From Oikopleura dioica (taxonomy: Eukaryota; Chordata; Appendicularia; Copelata; Oikopleuridae): DNA of 64,000 bases. Below are positions 1-13,425 of this stretch, in pieces. The notes beneath the pieces are model-generated. The model worked only from the letters and a program-made list of their open reading frames with translations. It did not search any database and was not told where the DNA came from. The DNA lies in contig OU015568.1 of NCBI GenBank assembly GCA_907165135.1, positions 16,255,208-16,319,207 of the forward strand, given 5' to 3'. Both the position numbers and the translations under genes were made by a program. The first letter of the stretch is position 1, and each line of letters begins with the position of its first letter.

Positions 1-97
1 ACTTGCTCTTCGATAACATGCTAGATCTAACAAGTGGTGCCTTATTATAATCTTGCTATTTGAAATCGAATAAAATGACGTTTCATTTTCTCCGCTG

Positions 98-190
98 AAC
101 TCAGTAACCTGTGCATAAAACTTGAGTTATCCTTGAGTTGAGAGCTGCAGAGCGGCTTTTTGAATAAAGAAGCCGCAGTGCGGCTTCGAA
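98..190. repeat. Degenerate copy of the CCTGAGTCAGG inverted-repeat family
   Basis: One arm (ACCTGTGCATAAAACTTGAG) is followed by the internal AGCGGCTTTTTGAATAAAG and AAGCCGCAGTGCGGCTTCG hairpin parts typical of this family elsewhere in the window. The second arm is missing, so it is a truncated or decayed copy. Confidence 0.5.
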
Positions 191-395
191 AAGAGTACCA
201 TAAATAATCTTTATCAAACTCTAGCAAAGCCTACCTTCTTTTATAAGCCACATATTTCAAAGCCACATATTTCATTTTGATATTTCATCAATTGTCAAAC
301 TTTCATGTCATAAGTTTCTAGTAGAAATTAGAATATTAGTTCCGGACGGTGTAGTGGGTAAACCCTCGACGGCCAAGGACTTTTACCGTTGAGAC

Positions 396-784
396 CAGAG
401 TTGGTAAAAAAGTATACTTCACTCGCCCTTCAGAATGAAGTATACTTCATGAAGTATACTTCAGGGCGTTGCAGGGCGTTGAAGGGCGTGAAGTGTACTT
501 CCGCCCTTCCCTCTACTTCAACCGCCCTTCCGCCCTTCACTCTACTTCAACTTGATTCTGTCGGCCATCAGAATCCATCCGCCAGAATTTTTTCAAATTT
601 TGCGCTTATTGGCTCTCAGGCCCCATGATTTAAATCACGCTAATTGTGGCAGATGAACCGATAGCTGAAGTATACTTCAGGGCTTTGAAGGGCGCGTGAA
701 GTACACTTCACCGCCCTTCAAGAATGAAGGGCGCCCTGCAGATTTTTGAAGGGCGAGGGGAAGTATACTTTTTTACCAACTCTG
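396..784. mobile_element. hAT-type MITE with 8-bp target duplication
   Basis: The element begins CAGAGTTGGTAAAAAAGTAT and ends with its reverse complement. It is flanked by the perfect direct repeat GTTGAGAC at 388-395 and 785-792. The duplication fits the hAT target pattern nTnnnnAn, and the CAGAG terminus fits the hAT end motif YARNG. The interior is made of permutations of GAAGTATACTTC palindromes and GAAGGGCG blocks and has no plausible coding capacity. It is non-autonomous. Confidence 0.85.
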
Positions 785-792
785 GTTGAGAC

Positions 793-1525
793 AACAAGCA
801 TTAGAGGAATTATGCGATTATCTTGATCTTGATACTCACTTGAACTTCACTTCTACCCGGAAAGAATTTTAGCTTTATCGAGAAGATAAGAGAAGTAACA
901 AGTGCGGATGATTAAATATAATTCAGATAAAAACCAGCTGAAAAACTACAAAGGCTTAGTCCTTAGGTGGGGGGTCCCGGAGGGGCGTAGGCCCCTGGGT
1001 TAGGTTTAGGGTTAGGAGCAGCGCGAATGATAACCCCCTACTACCTCAGGGTCAGACAAAGCTTGAAAGGTCGAGTTCAATAAAAATTTCTATTCAGCTT
1101 ATTCTTCAATGACCAGATTAATTACTGTTCAGAATTCTCGAACTAGAATATTCGAATTCTTCGACGAGCTTATTATTTTGATGTGAGGTTCTTTACAAAA
1201 TATGAAAATTACACCTTTTTGCGCGGCTCCACCCACGAAGGTTAACCACATTAGCTCGTTTTTAGAACATTATGCTTCCTCTCCCCAAAAAGCTTAGCTA
1301 CGAAATTTACTTACAAAAGAACAAGCCAAGACAACCCGTGATGATCCAGAAGTTTCGCCGCTTGTAGAAAGGGTATTTGCGGCTTGCTATTTCGCGGTTG
1401 ATTTGATCGTCGAAAATTTTCTGAAATTCAGGCGACTTTTGGCGAGGTTAACAGACTTAATCTCTTGTAAAGGCAGAATTTTTAACTTTGGAATTTGAAA
1501 TTTTTAAAGGCAACTCCAATTTCGC
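793..1525. other. Gene-free stretch with a short telomere-like patch
   Basis: I see no supported gene here. Around 985-1015 there is a GC-rich patch ending in GGTTTAGGGTTAGG, a short TTAGGG-like motif flanked by GGGGGGTCCCGGAGGGGCG. Similar patches occur near 48,310, 50,810, 57,060 and 58,870. Confidence 0.5.
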
Positions 1526-2330
1526 CTAAATCTGTAACCGTCCCGTAGAAACGTTGAAGATATCCAGGTACCACTGAGGAATGATTGGATCCGTGACATT
1601 TCCAACCTCTTGCTTCATTTTATTGTACTGAATCTCAGTCGGCAAGCAGTACTTGTAATTCCTCGGCCTGTTGTACTTGGGGTCGGAGTTGTACTCCCTT
1701 TTGGGAGGGAAGAGCGTGTCTGTTATATTTTTCGGAATTGCAGTTAATTCCGCGTTGTTTTCGCAGCGATCTGAGCTCCAAGATCCGTGGCTTTCGAATT
1801 CCAAACTCGGTAAAATGTACTTTGAAAAGCGACTTCTCCATGAATCCTTTGTCCGGCCATTTCCTTCATTGCCTTGTCCTGGCTTAATTTAGGGTGGGAA
1901 CAGATCTCAAATTTCCATGATAAATCTTTCAGGGGTCCCTGAATCAGGTTTTCGACAGGGGATACTGAACCTAGATTCAGTAACTAGAACGGCAGCATTC
2001 CCAGTTTTTGCCCACCCGAGCCTGTATTTGGTGCCCCTCCCAGTAAGTCAAGTAGCCGACTGTAACTTGACAGTGACGACCATTAACCAAGTCCAGAGCA
2101 GTAAGACCTTCAACGATGGAGCCGTCTTTTTCTACGAAATCATGTCCCATACTGATAATGCTTCTTTCGTCGGTGCACTTTGACATGGCATCCTTGCCCG
2201 AATCGTCGCAGGGGACGATGTCGCCATTTCTGCCGGTGCAAGTTTCCGTGTGGCTGAAATTTTTATTGAATTTCTTTTGAGATAAGAAATTGAAGCTTCT
2301 AAATAATTCAGAAAAATAATGAGAGCGGAC
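1526..2330 (-). CDS. Unrecognised cysteine-rich, probably extracellular protein; ends uncertain
   Basis: Two coding blocks lie on the minus strand. The upstream one (about 2270-1977) reads ETCTGRNGDIVPCDDSGKD and later VGYLTYWEGHQIQ ending in ECC. The downstream one (about 1915-1526) reads KFEICSHPKLSQDKAM, GSWSSDRCENNAELT and ends in NVSTGRLQI plus a stop. Paired cysteines and NxS/T sites (KNIT, GNVT, FNVS) suggest a secreted or lumenal protein (inference). The blocks are separated by about 60 bases holding a fragment related to the CCTGATTCAGG repeat, and I could not place the splice sites. Inside the second block the frame shifts by one base at an A4 run on the plus strand (1812-1815); one more base there would restore a continuous reading. 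I do not recognise the family and found no start codon. Confidence 0.4.
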
Positions 2331-2399
2331 GGTTATTTGAACTGATTTTCGATTTGGTAATGGGCGATTAAAATTTACGCGTAAATGGGCTGGAAACAC

Positions 2400-4569
2400 T
2401 TAAATTCGCGGGTGCTCGATATCAAGTGCGCTTGAATCGACACCTGTCAGAATTGGTGAAACGATAGGAACGCGCTCTCTCGCCTCGGGCCAAGCCGCCC
2501 GTGGGAAAAAAGGAGGAACATGCTCGTTCTCAAATTTATTATTTATTCGAACTTCTGTTCAGGCCTCTTAGGATCAGCCCTAAATTTGAGTGTACGCTTA
2601 TTATTTATTATACGTTCAAGCCGAATTGGATTTTTCGATACTTACTAGCATGGGCAGTAAACGAGCGGGGGGCTATCATTCGGAAACGGGGCTTCAGTCG
2701 TTGTGGTTGTCTGACTAGAAACTGAAGCTGCTAGAAGAAGGTGGACGGAACATTTTGTCATCGCCGATTTTAGCTCATTTCATCCGACTTAAAATGATCG
2801 ATTATTACCAAGAATATTTTCAGCCAGTCAAACGCATCTATTTTGTCTACGAGCCAATGAACGAACGAGAAGACGGAAACTTCGTCAAATTTTAGCCAAT
2901 AAGAGAGGAAGAAATTTGCGTAGGCGGGTTTTCGATCGCTGATTGGTCGAAAAAAAATCGAAATCTAACAAAATCATACCTGTATAAGATGCTTTAACCA
3001 TTCGCTGCGTTAGCAAACGAACCCAATTTCAATAATTATCAAGTCTAAAAAAGCGTTTATCAGTTTCGGTCTTCCTTTTCCTATTTTCTGTTTTATCCGA
3101 AAACAAAAGCAGAAATTGATCACGATTTCCACAGTCACTTTTTGACCACTTTTACTCTCTTTTCTTCGGGTTCAGAATCCTATGTTAAAAAATAAAAAAG
3201 CAAAAATTAAGTTAATATTTATTAAAAAACTGGGTCAATACTATTGACCGAGTCCTTGTTTACTCAATTAGCAATTCGCCTTTTGCATTAAACTTTTAAA
3301 AACCTTGTACCAATCAATTCTCTCAAAAATGTCAAGTTCTCAAAAAATACAAGTTCTTTGGCTTCCCTAAAACGGCCTTGTTTCCTTATCTTTCTTTTGC
3401 GAGCGCTTGGTTCGCGCAATGTTGAGAATTCATGAAGCAAAGGAGTTTTTTTGAATGGCAGAGGGATAGACTGACATATAAAAAAGACTCATTTTCCGTT
3501 GTCTGCCATTTTAACACCCATCGACACGTGTCAATTTTGGGAATTTCTGTTATGAAGAGGCTAAATCTGGCTGATCAACCTGTGCAGAAAACCTGAGTCA
3601 GGGTCTGAGAAATAATTTTATGCTAGAATTTTCTTATAATTTTTAACTTTATAATCGGTTTTTTTCTATCTTCATTTTGTAACTCAAGGATCAAAGGGCG
3701 AGAAACTTTAGTTATTATAATTTATAATCCCTCTTTCGAGCTCTTAGTCTGTTTTGTATAAAGAAAAGTTTGTAAGTTGACACTCGTGAGGTTTGGCGCC
3801 TTTCCACAAAAGTTTATTTTTAATAAAACATCGGCCCGTTATGAAAGAATTTTTTTAGGAAGCTGATTTCAAAAAAAACTTCACTGCAATTTTCGATTGT
3901 TTATAAAAAAATAAAAGCTATATTTTAACTTTGAGCGAATTTTGAAGCTGTATTTTTGAGAAACTAAATTAAAAAAACCGACATAAAGTTACTAATCGGC
4001 CACAAAAAAAATCGGTATTATTTTTGTAAAAACATGCCTTTTTGTGGTTTTAAGAAATTGATGGGTGGGCATTTATTTTGACCTGTAATAGCTAGTAGCT
4101 ACAGACCGGTCCAGTAGTTGACTGGGAGACATTCTTTCAGAGAGTACAGTAAAAATTCCCTGAAGTATTTTTTGAGGGTGCTAGCGTAAGTAGGAACTCC
4201 AACAAAAATTTAAAAAGTCGCGGAGCTAACCAGCGTAGATTTATGCGCGAAAATATATTTTATTCTAATTAAAAAAGCAATTAAAAAGAAAAATCGATCT
4301 ATAATTCAAAAAATATTCAAAATAAATCAAAATTTATCATAAAAATCATTTTTTGCAACAAAATAAATAAAAATATCTTAGCTTTAATTTCAAATAAAGA
4401 AAAATTATTTCTTAATTTATAAATTATAAAAATTTATAAAGCAATTTGACTTGATTCATCAGCTTACGTCATCTTTTCCGGGCTTTTATAAACCAAAAAA
4501 ATAACAAATAAGAAATGTCCCTTTCGAATAAAGCTAGAAAAATAAAAAATTATATTAAAATTGAAATTT
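2400..4569. other. Gene-free AT-rich region
   Basis: No coding segment with support was found. A half copy of the CCTGAGTCAGG repeat lies at about 3577-3612. From 3840 to 4560 the sequence is strongly A/T-rich with many A and T runs and no repeat structure that I could define. This is the region 3' of DTWD2. Confidence 0.5.
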
Positions 4570-7500
4570 CTAAAACTCGACCTTTTTTCTGAACCCTCTC
4601 CTTTTCTCTTCTTCCTTCTCTTCTAGCTTCGATCTTTGGTGATATCTCTCGATTAAGAGTCTCTCTCGGTTAAGCTTGTTTCTGTTTTTCTTTGGTCTGT
4701 CACCGGTCCAAATTCCTTTCGCCAGGAGTTCTTGCTTCGAGTGGTGCTGTTGTGCGCCGTGTTCTAATTGAATCGCGCACAGCGCACGCAGCGGCGCTAG
4801 CAACAACCTTACTCACAATTTCAAAAATAAAATGAAATATAAATATATCTAAATCGCCATGTGCCCAAGCGGATCAAAAGGGATAAGGATTGAACTATTT
4901 ATGCAAATAACATCCTGAAAGATAAACTAAGGAAGTTGAAAAATGCTGAATAATTAATCTTGATAAAAATGACATCATAATTTTATTGCCTAAAAATATT
5001 AATGGTTATATTAACCCGCTTGCGTAAGGAAAAATGTTGACCTTGCATGAAGCTTTACCTTATTATTGGCCTTAAAATTAATTTTATTCTTCTTTTAATT
5101 TTTAATAATACATTAAATTTTTGAATAATAAAATTAATTTTTAGGGCCAATTTAAAGTTGAAAGGTTCATACAGTTTCTCATCTTCCCCTGCGCAAGCAG
5201 GTTAATATAATCATCAATAATTTTAGACAGTAAAATAATGATGTCATTTTTATCAAGATATAATTATTCTGCATTTTTCAACTTCCTTAATTTATCTTTC
5301 ACTATGTTATTCCATAAATAGTACGATTTACCCTGCGCTCCGCAGACTGTAGAAAACCTTAGTCAGGGTCTGACAAATCATTAATTTTTAAGCATTTGAA
5401 GCCGCTCCAGACCCTGACACAGATTTTTTACGCAGGTTTAATCAGTTCAACCTAGGCGCGATAACATTCAAGTTTCTTCTTGTTGTTTGTTGTTTATTCT
5501 CTTGTTTTTTAACATTTAATCTGTTTGTCGAACAACTTGTTTTGTTGGACAAGCTGTTTGGGGGCTCGAATCTAGCAACGAATTCTGTTTCGAGTTGGTT
5601 CCCAAAAGTTCTTCTTACCTGTGAGCGTATCGTATAATGATGGATTACACTATTTTATTACTTATTCATTCGTAAGAATTTTTTTCACTTGATCGAATTT
5701 TTTATGTTACATTCATAAACTATGTTGAACACGACGGGCTACGGTAAATTGAAAAAATGGCTTTTGTCAATTAGAAACATGGTCAATGTTTTTAAGAATT
5801 TTCGAATTCTGAGACAAGATCACTCAAATTCTTTCGGTTTTTCTCGAAAATAATTGTTACAGGGGAACTACTAGCAGACCGTAGAATTGAATAATTATTT
5901 CGAAATATAAAATAATTATCGATTTTAAATAAAAGACCATTGGAATTTTGGGGGCTTAGAAAGTTTTCCCCTGAGCTAGGGAATAAGTGAAGTAAGGACC
6001 TGCCATTTTTATCACGTTTGATTCTGTTGAAAGGATATTTCTTCGATTGTTAAACGCTAGATTTTCTTTTGAAAGTAGGGGTACATAATTTTATGGTCGG
6101 AAGAGTAGCGCTCTTTCAAATAAAATGAGGTTGTCGCTATTGGGAAGGCAAGACCTGGGCTTGGCCACCTGTGGAAAAAACCTGAGTCAGGGGTCGAAAG
6201 AAGAACCCTGATCAGGTTTTTTCCACAGGTTGCCGAGCCCACGTCCTTCCTTCCCTAGTGACAACCTTATTTATATCTCACCTGACCATAAAATCATGGT
6301 CCCCTACTTTCAGAAGAAAATCTAGCGTTTAACAATCAAAGAAGCATCCTTTCAACATAATCAAAACGTGATAAAAACTGGCCGCAGCTGACTTTTTTCC
6401 GATTCAAGGGCGAAATATCAACGCTGGGTTTTTGACTAAGTGCCCGTAAGTTTTATCTTGGAATGCTCAAGTTAGCGATAAGACTATTATTTTGAACAAG
6501 TTTTTCCTCTGATTCGGCGAGGGCGGCGGCGATTGCTTCCAGCGTAGAGACGAAGCCTTCCTCGGGCTGGGTGCGGATGATGTATTGGTTTTTGAATTGC
6601 TTCTTTGAAAGGTCGATCCGGCACTTTGGCAGATCGGACAAACCAGTCGATGTGAAGAGCATGTTCCTGAATTTTAATTGTCAGAGTTCAAATGTCAAAT
6701 CTTCCGATTTATTAGGCGATTGGCGATCGATCATCAATAGCCCTATCATTTGAACAGGGTACTAAAATAGAGGGTGGTCTTAACTAGCCCCTTCTTGAGG
6801 GCTTGACTCAGGAACCTGTATAGAGAACCTGAGTCAGGGTCTAAGAAATCTTGAATGAAAAACTGCGAAGCGGCCTCCGATTGGATGAAAGCACCCCAAA
6901 AAAAAAGAACAGAGCAAATGCTGTTACTGTACTGTTAGCGTTGGTAAAGTTGGCCAAGTTATTCTTGTATATATCTTGTTTTAATCCATCGCCGGTCACA
7001 CCGACCGGTTTAGAAATCAAAACAAAGCTTGTTTACCTCGCTTGTCTCCATGTGCCGTCGATTGCGATAAGCGCTGCATTGTCCGGTAAATTTTCACAAG
7101 AAATGGCATCCTCCGAAGGGAATAGAAGAAACGGCTGCTTATCTTAATTAAAAATGTTGATAACAGAATTCCGGTGCAGGGATTAATTGTTCGCATCCAA
7201 GGATTAAAAATCGAAAGTCGAAAGATGACAATTTTCTAAAAAATAGAAACGGTTTTTTTTTCAATTCAAGATTTGAAAATGAAAAATTTCGGTTCAGAAA
7301 AACCATGGCGAGCAAAAAGGTGACCCTCCCTTGGCAGGCTTAGGTTCAAATGGATTAGTTAGAGCTGACGAAAATTGAAAAATACTGCCAAATAACGGAT
7401 AACTACTGTATATCTTCTTTCTGTTCGTTTATCTTTCAAAACCAAGGCCTAACCGACATGTAAAAACTACTTGACCATGAGTGAGGGAGAGTGCTTGATA

Positions 7501-10500
7501 AGTTTGCTTGTGGTACAAATATTATTTCATCCCTTTTTTCTTGTTTTTGCAGATTTCTGAAAGTCTCATGTCTTACCTTTAAATAATTCCTTGAGATCGG
7601 GACGGTCAAGATTATAAACCCGGCGGCAACGAATAACATGGCTTTTTGGATTCAAAAGACCATATTTTTGCGTATTTTCAACTTCTTCCGGACTAGACTT
7701 GGCGACCTGCGCAGAAAACCTGACAAAGGGTTCTGAAGCGCGGCTTTTCATTAAAGCTCCTTCAGAGCCCTAAGTCAGGTTTTGCACACAGGTTGCATAG
7801 CTCCCTGAACTTTGACTATAAATAAGATAGGGCTACCGTGGGCGAGAGATATCACGACGGAGTCAGAAGGCCCGGGCCGGGAGTTTGAATATTTCGCGCA
7901 CATTCAAGTATTTTCCCATGCCTGATGGAGGACTTTTATCTGGTGGAAGACCCAATTGATGGAAGATAGGTCTAACCTAGACTCTATAAGATGAATTAGA
8001 TTTTTACTTATAAATAGATAATAATTTAAAAATCTTGATCATGTGACTCTTGGATGACCCCTGGAGGACTTTTTCTGGTGGAAGACCGGCCTTCCTGGAA
8101 GACCCTTAAGATTCAGCCACCTTCCATGATTTTTAAATTTAAGGGGCTTGTCGGGCCGTCTCAGCCCCGTCTCTGGCAAATTTAAATTAAGGGGCTTGAC
8201 GGCCCTTCGGGCCGTCTCAGCCCCGTCTCTGGCAAATTTAAATTAAGGGGCTTGACGGCCCTTCGGGCCGTCTCAGCCCCGTCTCTGGCAAATTTAAATT
8301 AAGGGCTTGACGGCCCTTCGGGCCGTCTCAGCCCCGTCTCTGGCAAATTTAAATTAGGGGCTTGACGGCCCTTCGGGCCGTCTCAGCCCCGTCTCTGGCA
8401 AATTTAAATTAAGGGGCTTGACGGCCCTTCGGGCCGTCTCAGACCGTCTCTGGCAAATTTAAATTAAGGGGCTTGACGGCCCTTCGGGCCGTCTCAGCCC
8501 CGTCTCTGGCAAATTTAAATTAAGGGGCTTGACGGCCCTTCGGGCCGTCTCAGCCCCGTCTCTGGCAAATTTAAATTAAGGGCTTGACGGCCCTTCGGGC
8601 CGTCTCAGCCCCGTCTCTGGCAAATTTAAATTAGGGCTTGACGGCCCTTCGGGCCGTCTCAGCCCCGTCTCTGGCAAATTTAAATTAAGGGGCTTGACAA
8701 TGGCTGGGAACTCCGAGGTGATCAATCTCAGTCCTCAACCCCGCCCACACCCATCGTTTTTAAAATTCAAATTGACAAAGTTTTCAATTATGTTATGGTT
8801 TTGAATATATTTTTTCAATTTAAAGATTTCTTTTATTATTATTTACAAATAATTATTATTAAGTTTATTCATTATTACTAAATGAAAGTCAAAGTTATAA
8901 GAATTGAAGGAGGAAGAAGTTTCTTTGGTCAATTATTGAGAAAGGTGAATTGTGAAAAATGTTTCTAGACGGGGGGTTGTTGTTGTTCTTCGCGGAGGAC
9001 CCACTCCCACGTGGCGCAAGATGCGCGCCAAAAAGAGCAAAAAGATTGGGACGAGAAAAACACGCGCAAATGCCCCAATCTATTTCGCCCTCCGTCGTGA
9101 AATCTCTCGCCCACGGTATAAATAAGAAGGGCTTATCTATCCAGCAGATAGAGGACCAAATGCAGAGAGAAGTGGCTAGTTAAAATTTTTGCTGATTAAA
9201 AATTCAGAATCCGATTCCAATCGTGGAGCGCTGCTTCGAGCAAGGGCATCGTCCTCAATGGTCGTTTTATCTCGTTCGGGTGCTCTTTCAGGGCTGAGTG
9301 CTTGTTTTCTCGCTGATCGAATGTAAAATCTGAACCACTAGAGCGTGGCAAGTAACGAGGGCCTGATTTATTTTCTGTAAGTACTTTGGCAATGGCCTTG
9401 TTGACAATGACTTGATGAGAGATGAGGAACCAGAATAATTAATAAGATAATATCGAAAGCGATAAAATATATATACACTTAATAATATAAGCAATTAAAT
9501 AACCAATCAAACATGCTTGCTTACTGACTAGGTGTTTACGCAAATTTTATATTTTATATACGGTATATTATATATACGGTATATATCGTATATAATATAC
9601 CTCATTTGTAAATGACTACTTTGTCCGCCTACGTATTTACGGTATATATCATACATGCCGTAAATAAAATACGTAGGCGGACAAAGATGTCATTTAGAAA
9701 TGAGTATCGCAGTATAATATGCTTTGATTCTAGCGCGACCAAGATCGCTTTCTGAAAATTGTGACTAATCCTTTGTTTATTTCCAATCAGAAGGTAGCTT
9801 ATTGTAATTTTGAGGTGCCAGATCGCAGCCTTCTGATTAGACATAAACAAAAGATAATTCACATTTTTCAGAAGTAGATTGAGTTCGTGCGAGAATAAAG
9901 AAATAAAACATGTCATATGTGTTTTTATTTCGACGTTTCCATGAATAACAAGTGTTTTTCCTTGAATATGACTGTAACTCAACTAATGACCATCTGTGAT
10001 GATACAAATACATCATTTATCATCGTCAATTTTTACTTATGGAAATAAATAGACCTTGCAGGTCCACAATAAAAAAAATATGCCAAAAACAGAACTTAGC
10101 AGGAATAGATGAAGCTCCACATTGAATACCTCCTGTTTTTTAGCGACAAGCAAATTGAAAACTGTGTATGTAGGGCTCCGCCCTAGAAAGGATAAAGGAG
10201 AGAAAATCCTGCTTCTTTTCATCAAAAAAGAAACCCGAAAAGAAAAGTTCAAAAAACTTCATACAAAATCGGCAACCCTTTCTGAATAACGACAACTCGC
10301 GCTTTCGTGTTGATCTTTGGCGAGGCAATATGCGCACAGAGACAGACAGATGTCGGCCGAAGGCATTTGACGCAGCTTTTGCGGCAAAATTCGCCAGGTC
10401 GATCGCTCAGAATTTCCTCTTCTTCGAATAAATCATCGCCAAAATCTACATCTCCGATCATCTTCTTACGATTCACGATTTCGATCGACTTTTCACACTT

Positions 10501-10548
10501 TTTAGAGAATTTATTTCTGGATTTTTTTTTTATTTTTTCAGTGAACAT
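4570..10548 (-). CDS. DTWD2: DTW domain protein 2, tRNA aminocarboxypropyltransferase
   Basis: DTWD2-type enzymes add the 3-amino-3-carboxypropyl group from S-adenosylmethionine to uridine in tRNA. Five minus-strand exons can be placed. Exon 1 (10548 to about 10275) carries the zinc-binding-like CVKCLRPTSVCLC. The second (about 7690-7579) reads HVIRCRRVYNLDRPDLKELF. The third (about 7143-7052) holds FLLFPSEDA and the signature IDGTW. The fourth (about 6662-6475) reads NQYIIRTQPEEGFVSTLEA. The last (4807-4570) reads APLRALCAIQLEHGAQQ. Order and content match the family throughout. The four introns are unusually long for this genome: they hold a satellite array (8130-8700), fold-back elements and CCTGAGTCAGG copies. 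The last intron seems to need a GA donor after codon AAC-TT, because no GT keeps the frame. Exon 1 and 2 boundaries are approximate. Confidence 0.9.
4893..5330. mobile_element. Fold-back element in the last DTWD2 intron
   Basis: The left arm begins ACTATTTATGCAAATAACAT and is mirrored by the right arm ending ATGTTATTCCATAAATAGT. Both arms include matching stretches such as CATTTTTCAACTTCCTTA/TAAGGAAGTTGAAAAATG and the AATGATGTCATTTTTATCAA region. The arms are about 170-190 bases and contain no open reading frame of note. It is probably a non-autonomous DNA element. Confidence 0.75.
5338..5445. repeat. CCTGAGTCAGG-family element (intronic in DTWD2)
   Basis: Inverted arms GTAGAAAACCTTAGTCAGGG and CCAGACCCTGACACAGATTT flank a short AT-rich loop. 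It is a diverged copy in the last DTWD2 intron, directly next to the fold-back element ending at 5330. Confidence 0.6.
6162..6247. repeat. CCTGAGTCAGG-family element (intronic in DTWD2)
   Basis: A compact copy with outer ends GGGCTTGGCCACCTGTGG and CCACAGGTTGCCGAGCCC, arms AAAAACCTGAGTCAGGG and CCTGATCAGGTTTTTT, and almost no loop. Immediately outside, longer imperfect inverted repeats (about 6045-6160 and 6250-6375) suggest that it sits in the centre of an older fold-back element. Confidence 0.75.
6803..6862. repeat. Half copy of the CCTGAGTCAGG family (intronic in DTWD2)
   Basis: One arm (CTTGACTCAGGAACCTGTAT and GAACCTGAGTCAGGGTCTAA) is followed by the AAAACTGCGAAGCGGC internal hairpin remnant. 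The opposite arm is lost. Confidence 0.5.
7704..7797. repeat. CCTGAGTCAGG-family element abutting a DTWD2 exon
   Basis: Arms GGCGACCTGCGCAGAAAACC and GGTTTTGCACACAGGTTGC flank a loop holding GAAGCGCGGCTTTTC. It lies right at the 5' side of the DTWD2 exon at about 7690-7579, so its inner end may supply the acceptor region of that exon. Confidence 0.7.
7900..8790. repeat. Decayed satellite-bearing element with 56-bp tandem array
   Basis: From about 8130 to 8697 a 56-base unit repeats about ten times. Its core is the perfect palindrome GACGGCCCTTCGGGCCGTC, followed by TCAGCCCCGTCTCTGGC and AAATTTAAATTAAGGGG. The flanks (CTGGAAGAC on the left; GGTGATCAATCTCAG and CCCGCCCACACCC on the right) match, in reverse orientation, the flanks of the larger array at 29250-30870. 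So this is an inverted, eroded copy of the same element inside DTWD2 intron 1. Confidence 0.85.
9604..9712. mobile_element. Small inverted-repeat element with TA-rich core
   Basis: The left arm CATTTGTAAATGACTACTTT and TGTCCGCCTACGTATTTACG is mirrored by CCGTAAATAAAATACGTAGG and CGGACAAAGATGTCATTTAG. The core contains ACGGTATATATCAT, and ACGGTATAT/ATATACCGT motifs also occur just upstream and in the PPT1 intron at 20799-20880. Confidence 0.7.
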
Positions 10549-10773
10549 TTTTTTTATTTGTATCTGTGAAGTTCAGAAGGTGATTTTTTTCAGGAACACG
10601 CTGGAGAAAATAAAAATCCTAACAGGAAAAAGGCGGAACAGAAGATAAATGGTCGCCTTTTTCTTTGGTTGATAAATGGCAGTTTTCAAAATAAAAGCTG
10701 TGTTTTTATTCTAGCGCGAGCCAGATCGACTTCTGAAAAATATAAATTATTAAAAAAAGAGTGAAACTGGGGC

Positions 10774-12304
<1,531 letters not shown>

Positions 12305-12320
12305 TCTAAAATAATTTTAA
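12305..12320 (-). promoter_or_regulatory. Probable spliced-leader trans-splice acceptor of the SRSF10-like gene
   Basis: On the minus strand the sequence TTAAAATTATTTTAG ends one base before the start codon (AG|A-ATG). A strong 3' splice site with no coding exon upstream is what a spliced-leader acceptor looks like. PPT1 and LMAN1 have the same arrangement. Confidence 0.6.
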
Positions 12321-12522
12321 AAGGTTTCAAGCTTCGAATTAAATATTTAATATCATTACGAAGCCATTTAAAATTAAATTGCACAGGGAGGGGTTAATTC
12401 GTTGCTTTGCACATTGAGAATAAATAATTCTGCATAAATATGAATAATAAGCACGTGGTTAATAGAAGGGTTAAATGTGTTTTTGAACGATCACGTGATT
12501 ATGAAATAATGGTAGAGGCCAG

Positions 12523-12879
12523 TTGAAATACAAAGGAAAGCGTTTCGTTGTGAAATTTGAACTTTTGAAGGGTCGCCCCAGTTCAGTAAAGGAGGTAGTT
12601 TACAATAAAGTAAAGGAGTTGAATAATCATTTTTTATCTGAAAACCGCGATTTTTTATTTATCTCGAAACTTTTGAATTTTTTAAAGAAGTGTTATGTAA
12701 CGATGGAAGACATTTTCTCTGTATTATGTTATGGCGAAAAATTGATAAAAAACGAAGTAGATGAGCTTTTAAGGGCATCGGCGCAATCGCGGTCATTTAT
12801 CGCCGACCGCCTCGCTCTTTTTTTCATCCAATATAACTTGTTTTATCGCGAAGTTCGACTGTTCTTGAAGAAAGGTTGA
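12523..12879 (+). CDS. Hypothetical open frame, unlikely start
   Basis: An open frame of about 118 codons contains KRFVVKFELLKGRPSSVKEV and ends VRLFLKKG. It is lysine- and phenylalanine-rich and fairly long for this AT content. The first ATG is only at about 12,700 (MEDIFSVLCYG), and a stop lies shortly upstream of 12523. It may be an exon of a larger gene, a remnant of a mobile element, or chance. I do not recognise it. Confidence 0.25.
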   Translation: MKYKGKRFVVKFELLKGRPSSVKEVVYNKVKELNNHFLSENRDFLFISKLLNFLKKCYVTMEDIFSVLCYGEKLIKNEVDELLRASAQSRSFIADRLALFFIQYNLFYREVRLFLKKG

Positions 12880-13199
12880 TTGGGTAGTAGTACAAGTTGA
12901 TTTTCGCGTAAAATAATTAATAAATACATGAATCATCAGTTATCAAAAATGCTGGTATGGACATATCCATGGCGTGCTAAATAGAAAAGAAATCTTTTAA
13001 TTACGGTCGAGTGGGTCGTAATGGGTGTGTTAGACTGAAGCTTGAGTGCGTTGTTATGGTTCTTCGTTTTTCGTTTTTGAGTTTGAAGTGAGGCTTGAGC
13101 GTTGATATTGTGCAATTCTAGAGAATTGGTTCGGAGATGTAGAATCCGATTTTTACCCTCCTTCTTGCGTCCTTGATCTTTTACAGGCTTTTTATTTGC

Positions 13200-13425
13200 T
13201 AGCTTGACGATGTTTTAGGCTATCTAAGAGCATTTAGGGGCATTAAGGGACATTTGGAGACATTTAGGGACATTTGGACACATTAAGATACATCTAGAGG
13301 CATCTAGAGACGTCAAGAACAATCTTGAGATCTCTAGAGCTGTCTCGAATTATCTAGAGAAACATGAAGACATTAAGGGACGTCTAGAGACATCTAGAGA
13401 CATCAGGAAGTATGATAAATTGTCT
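13200..13425. repeat. Degenerate GACATCTAGA decamer array 3' of FCHO
   Basis: Units such as GACATTTAGG, GACATCTAGA and GACGTCTAGA recur every 10-12 bases. The array begins just after the FCHO stop codon. Related arrays lie at 12000-12190, 14520-14600, 16800-17060 and, in the opposite strand sense, 19950-20240. Confidence 0.75.

Noticed and set aside
340-395. GGTGTAGTGGGTAAACCC resembling a tRNA A-box
   Set aside because: No B-box or cloverleaf was found on either side, even after mentally removing the hAT-type insertion.
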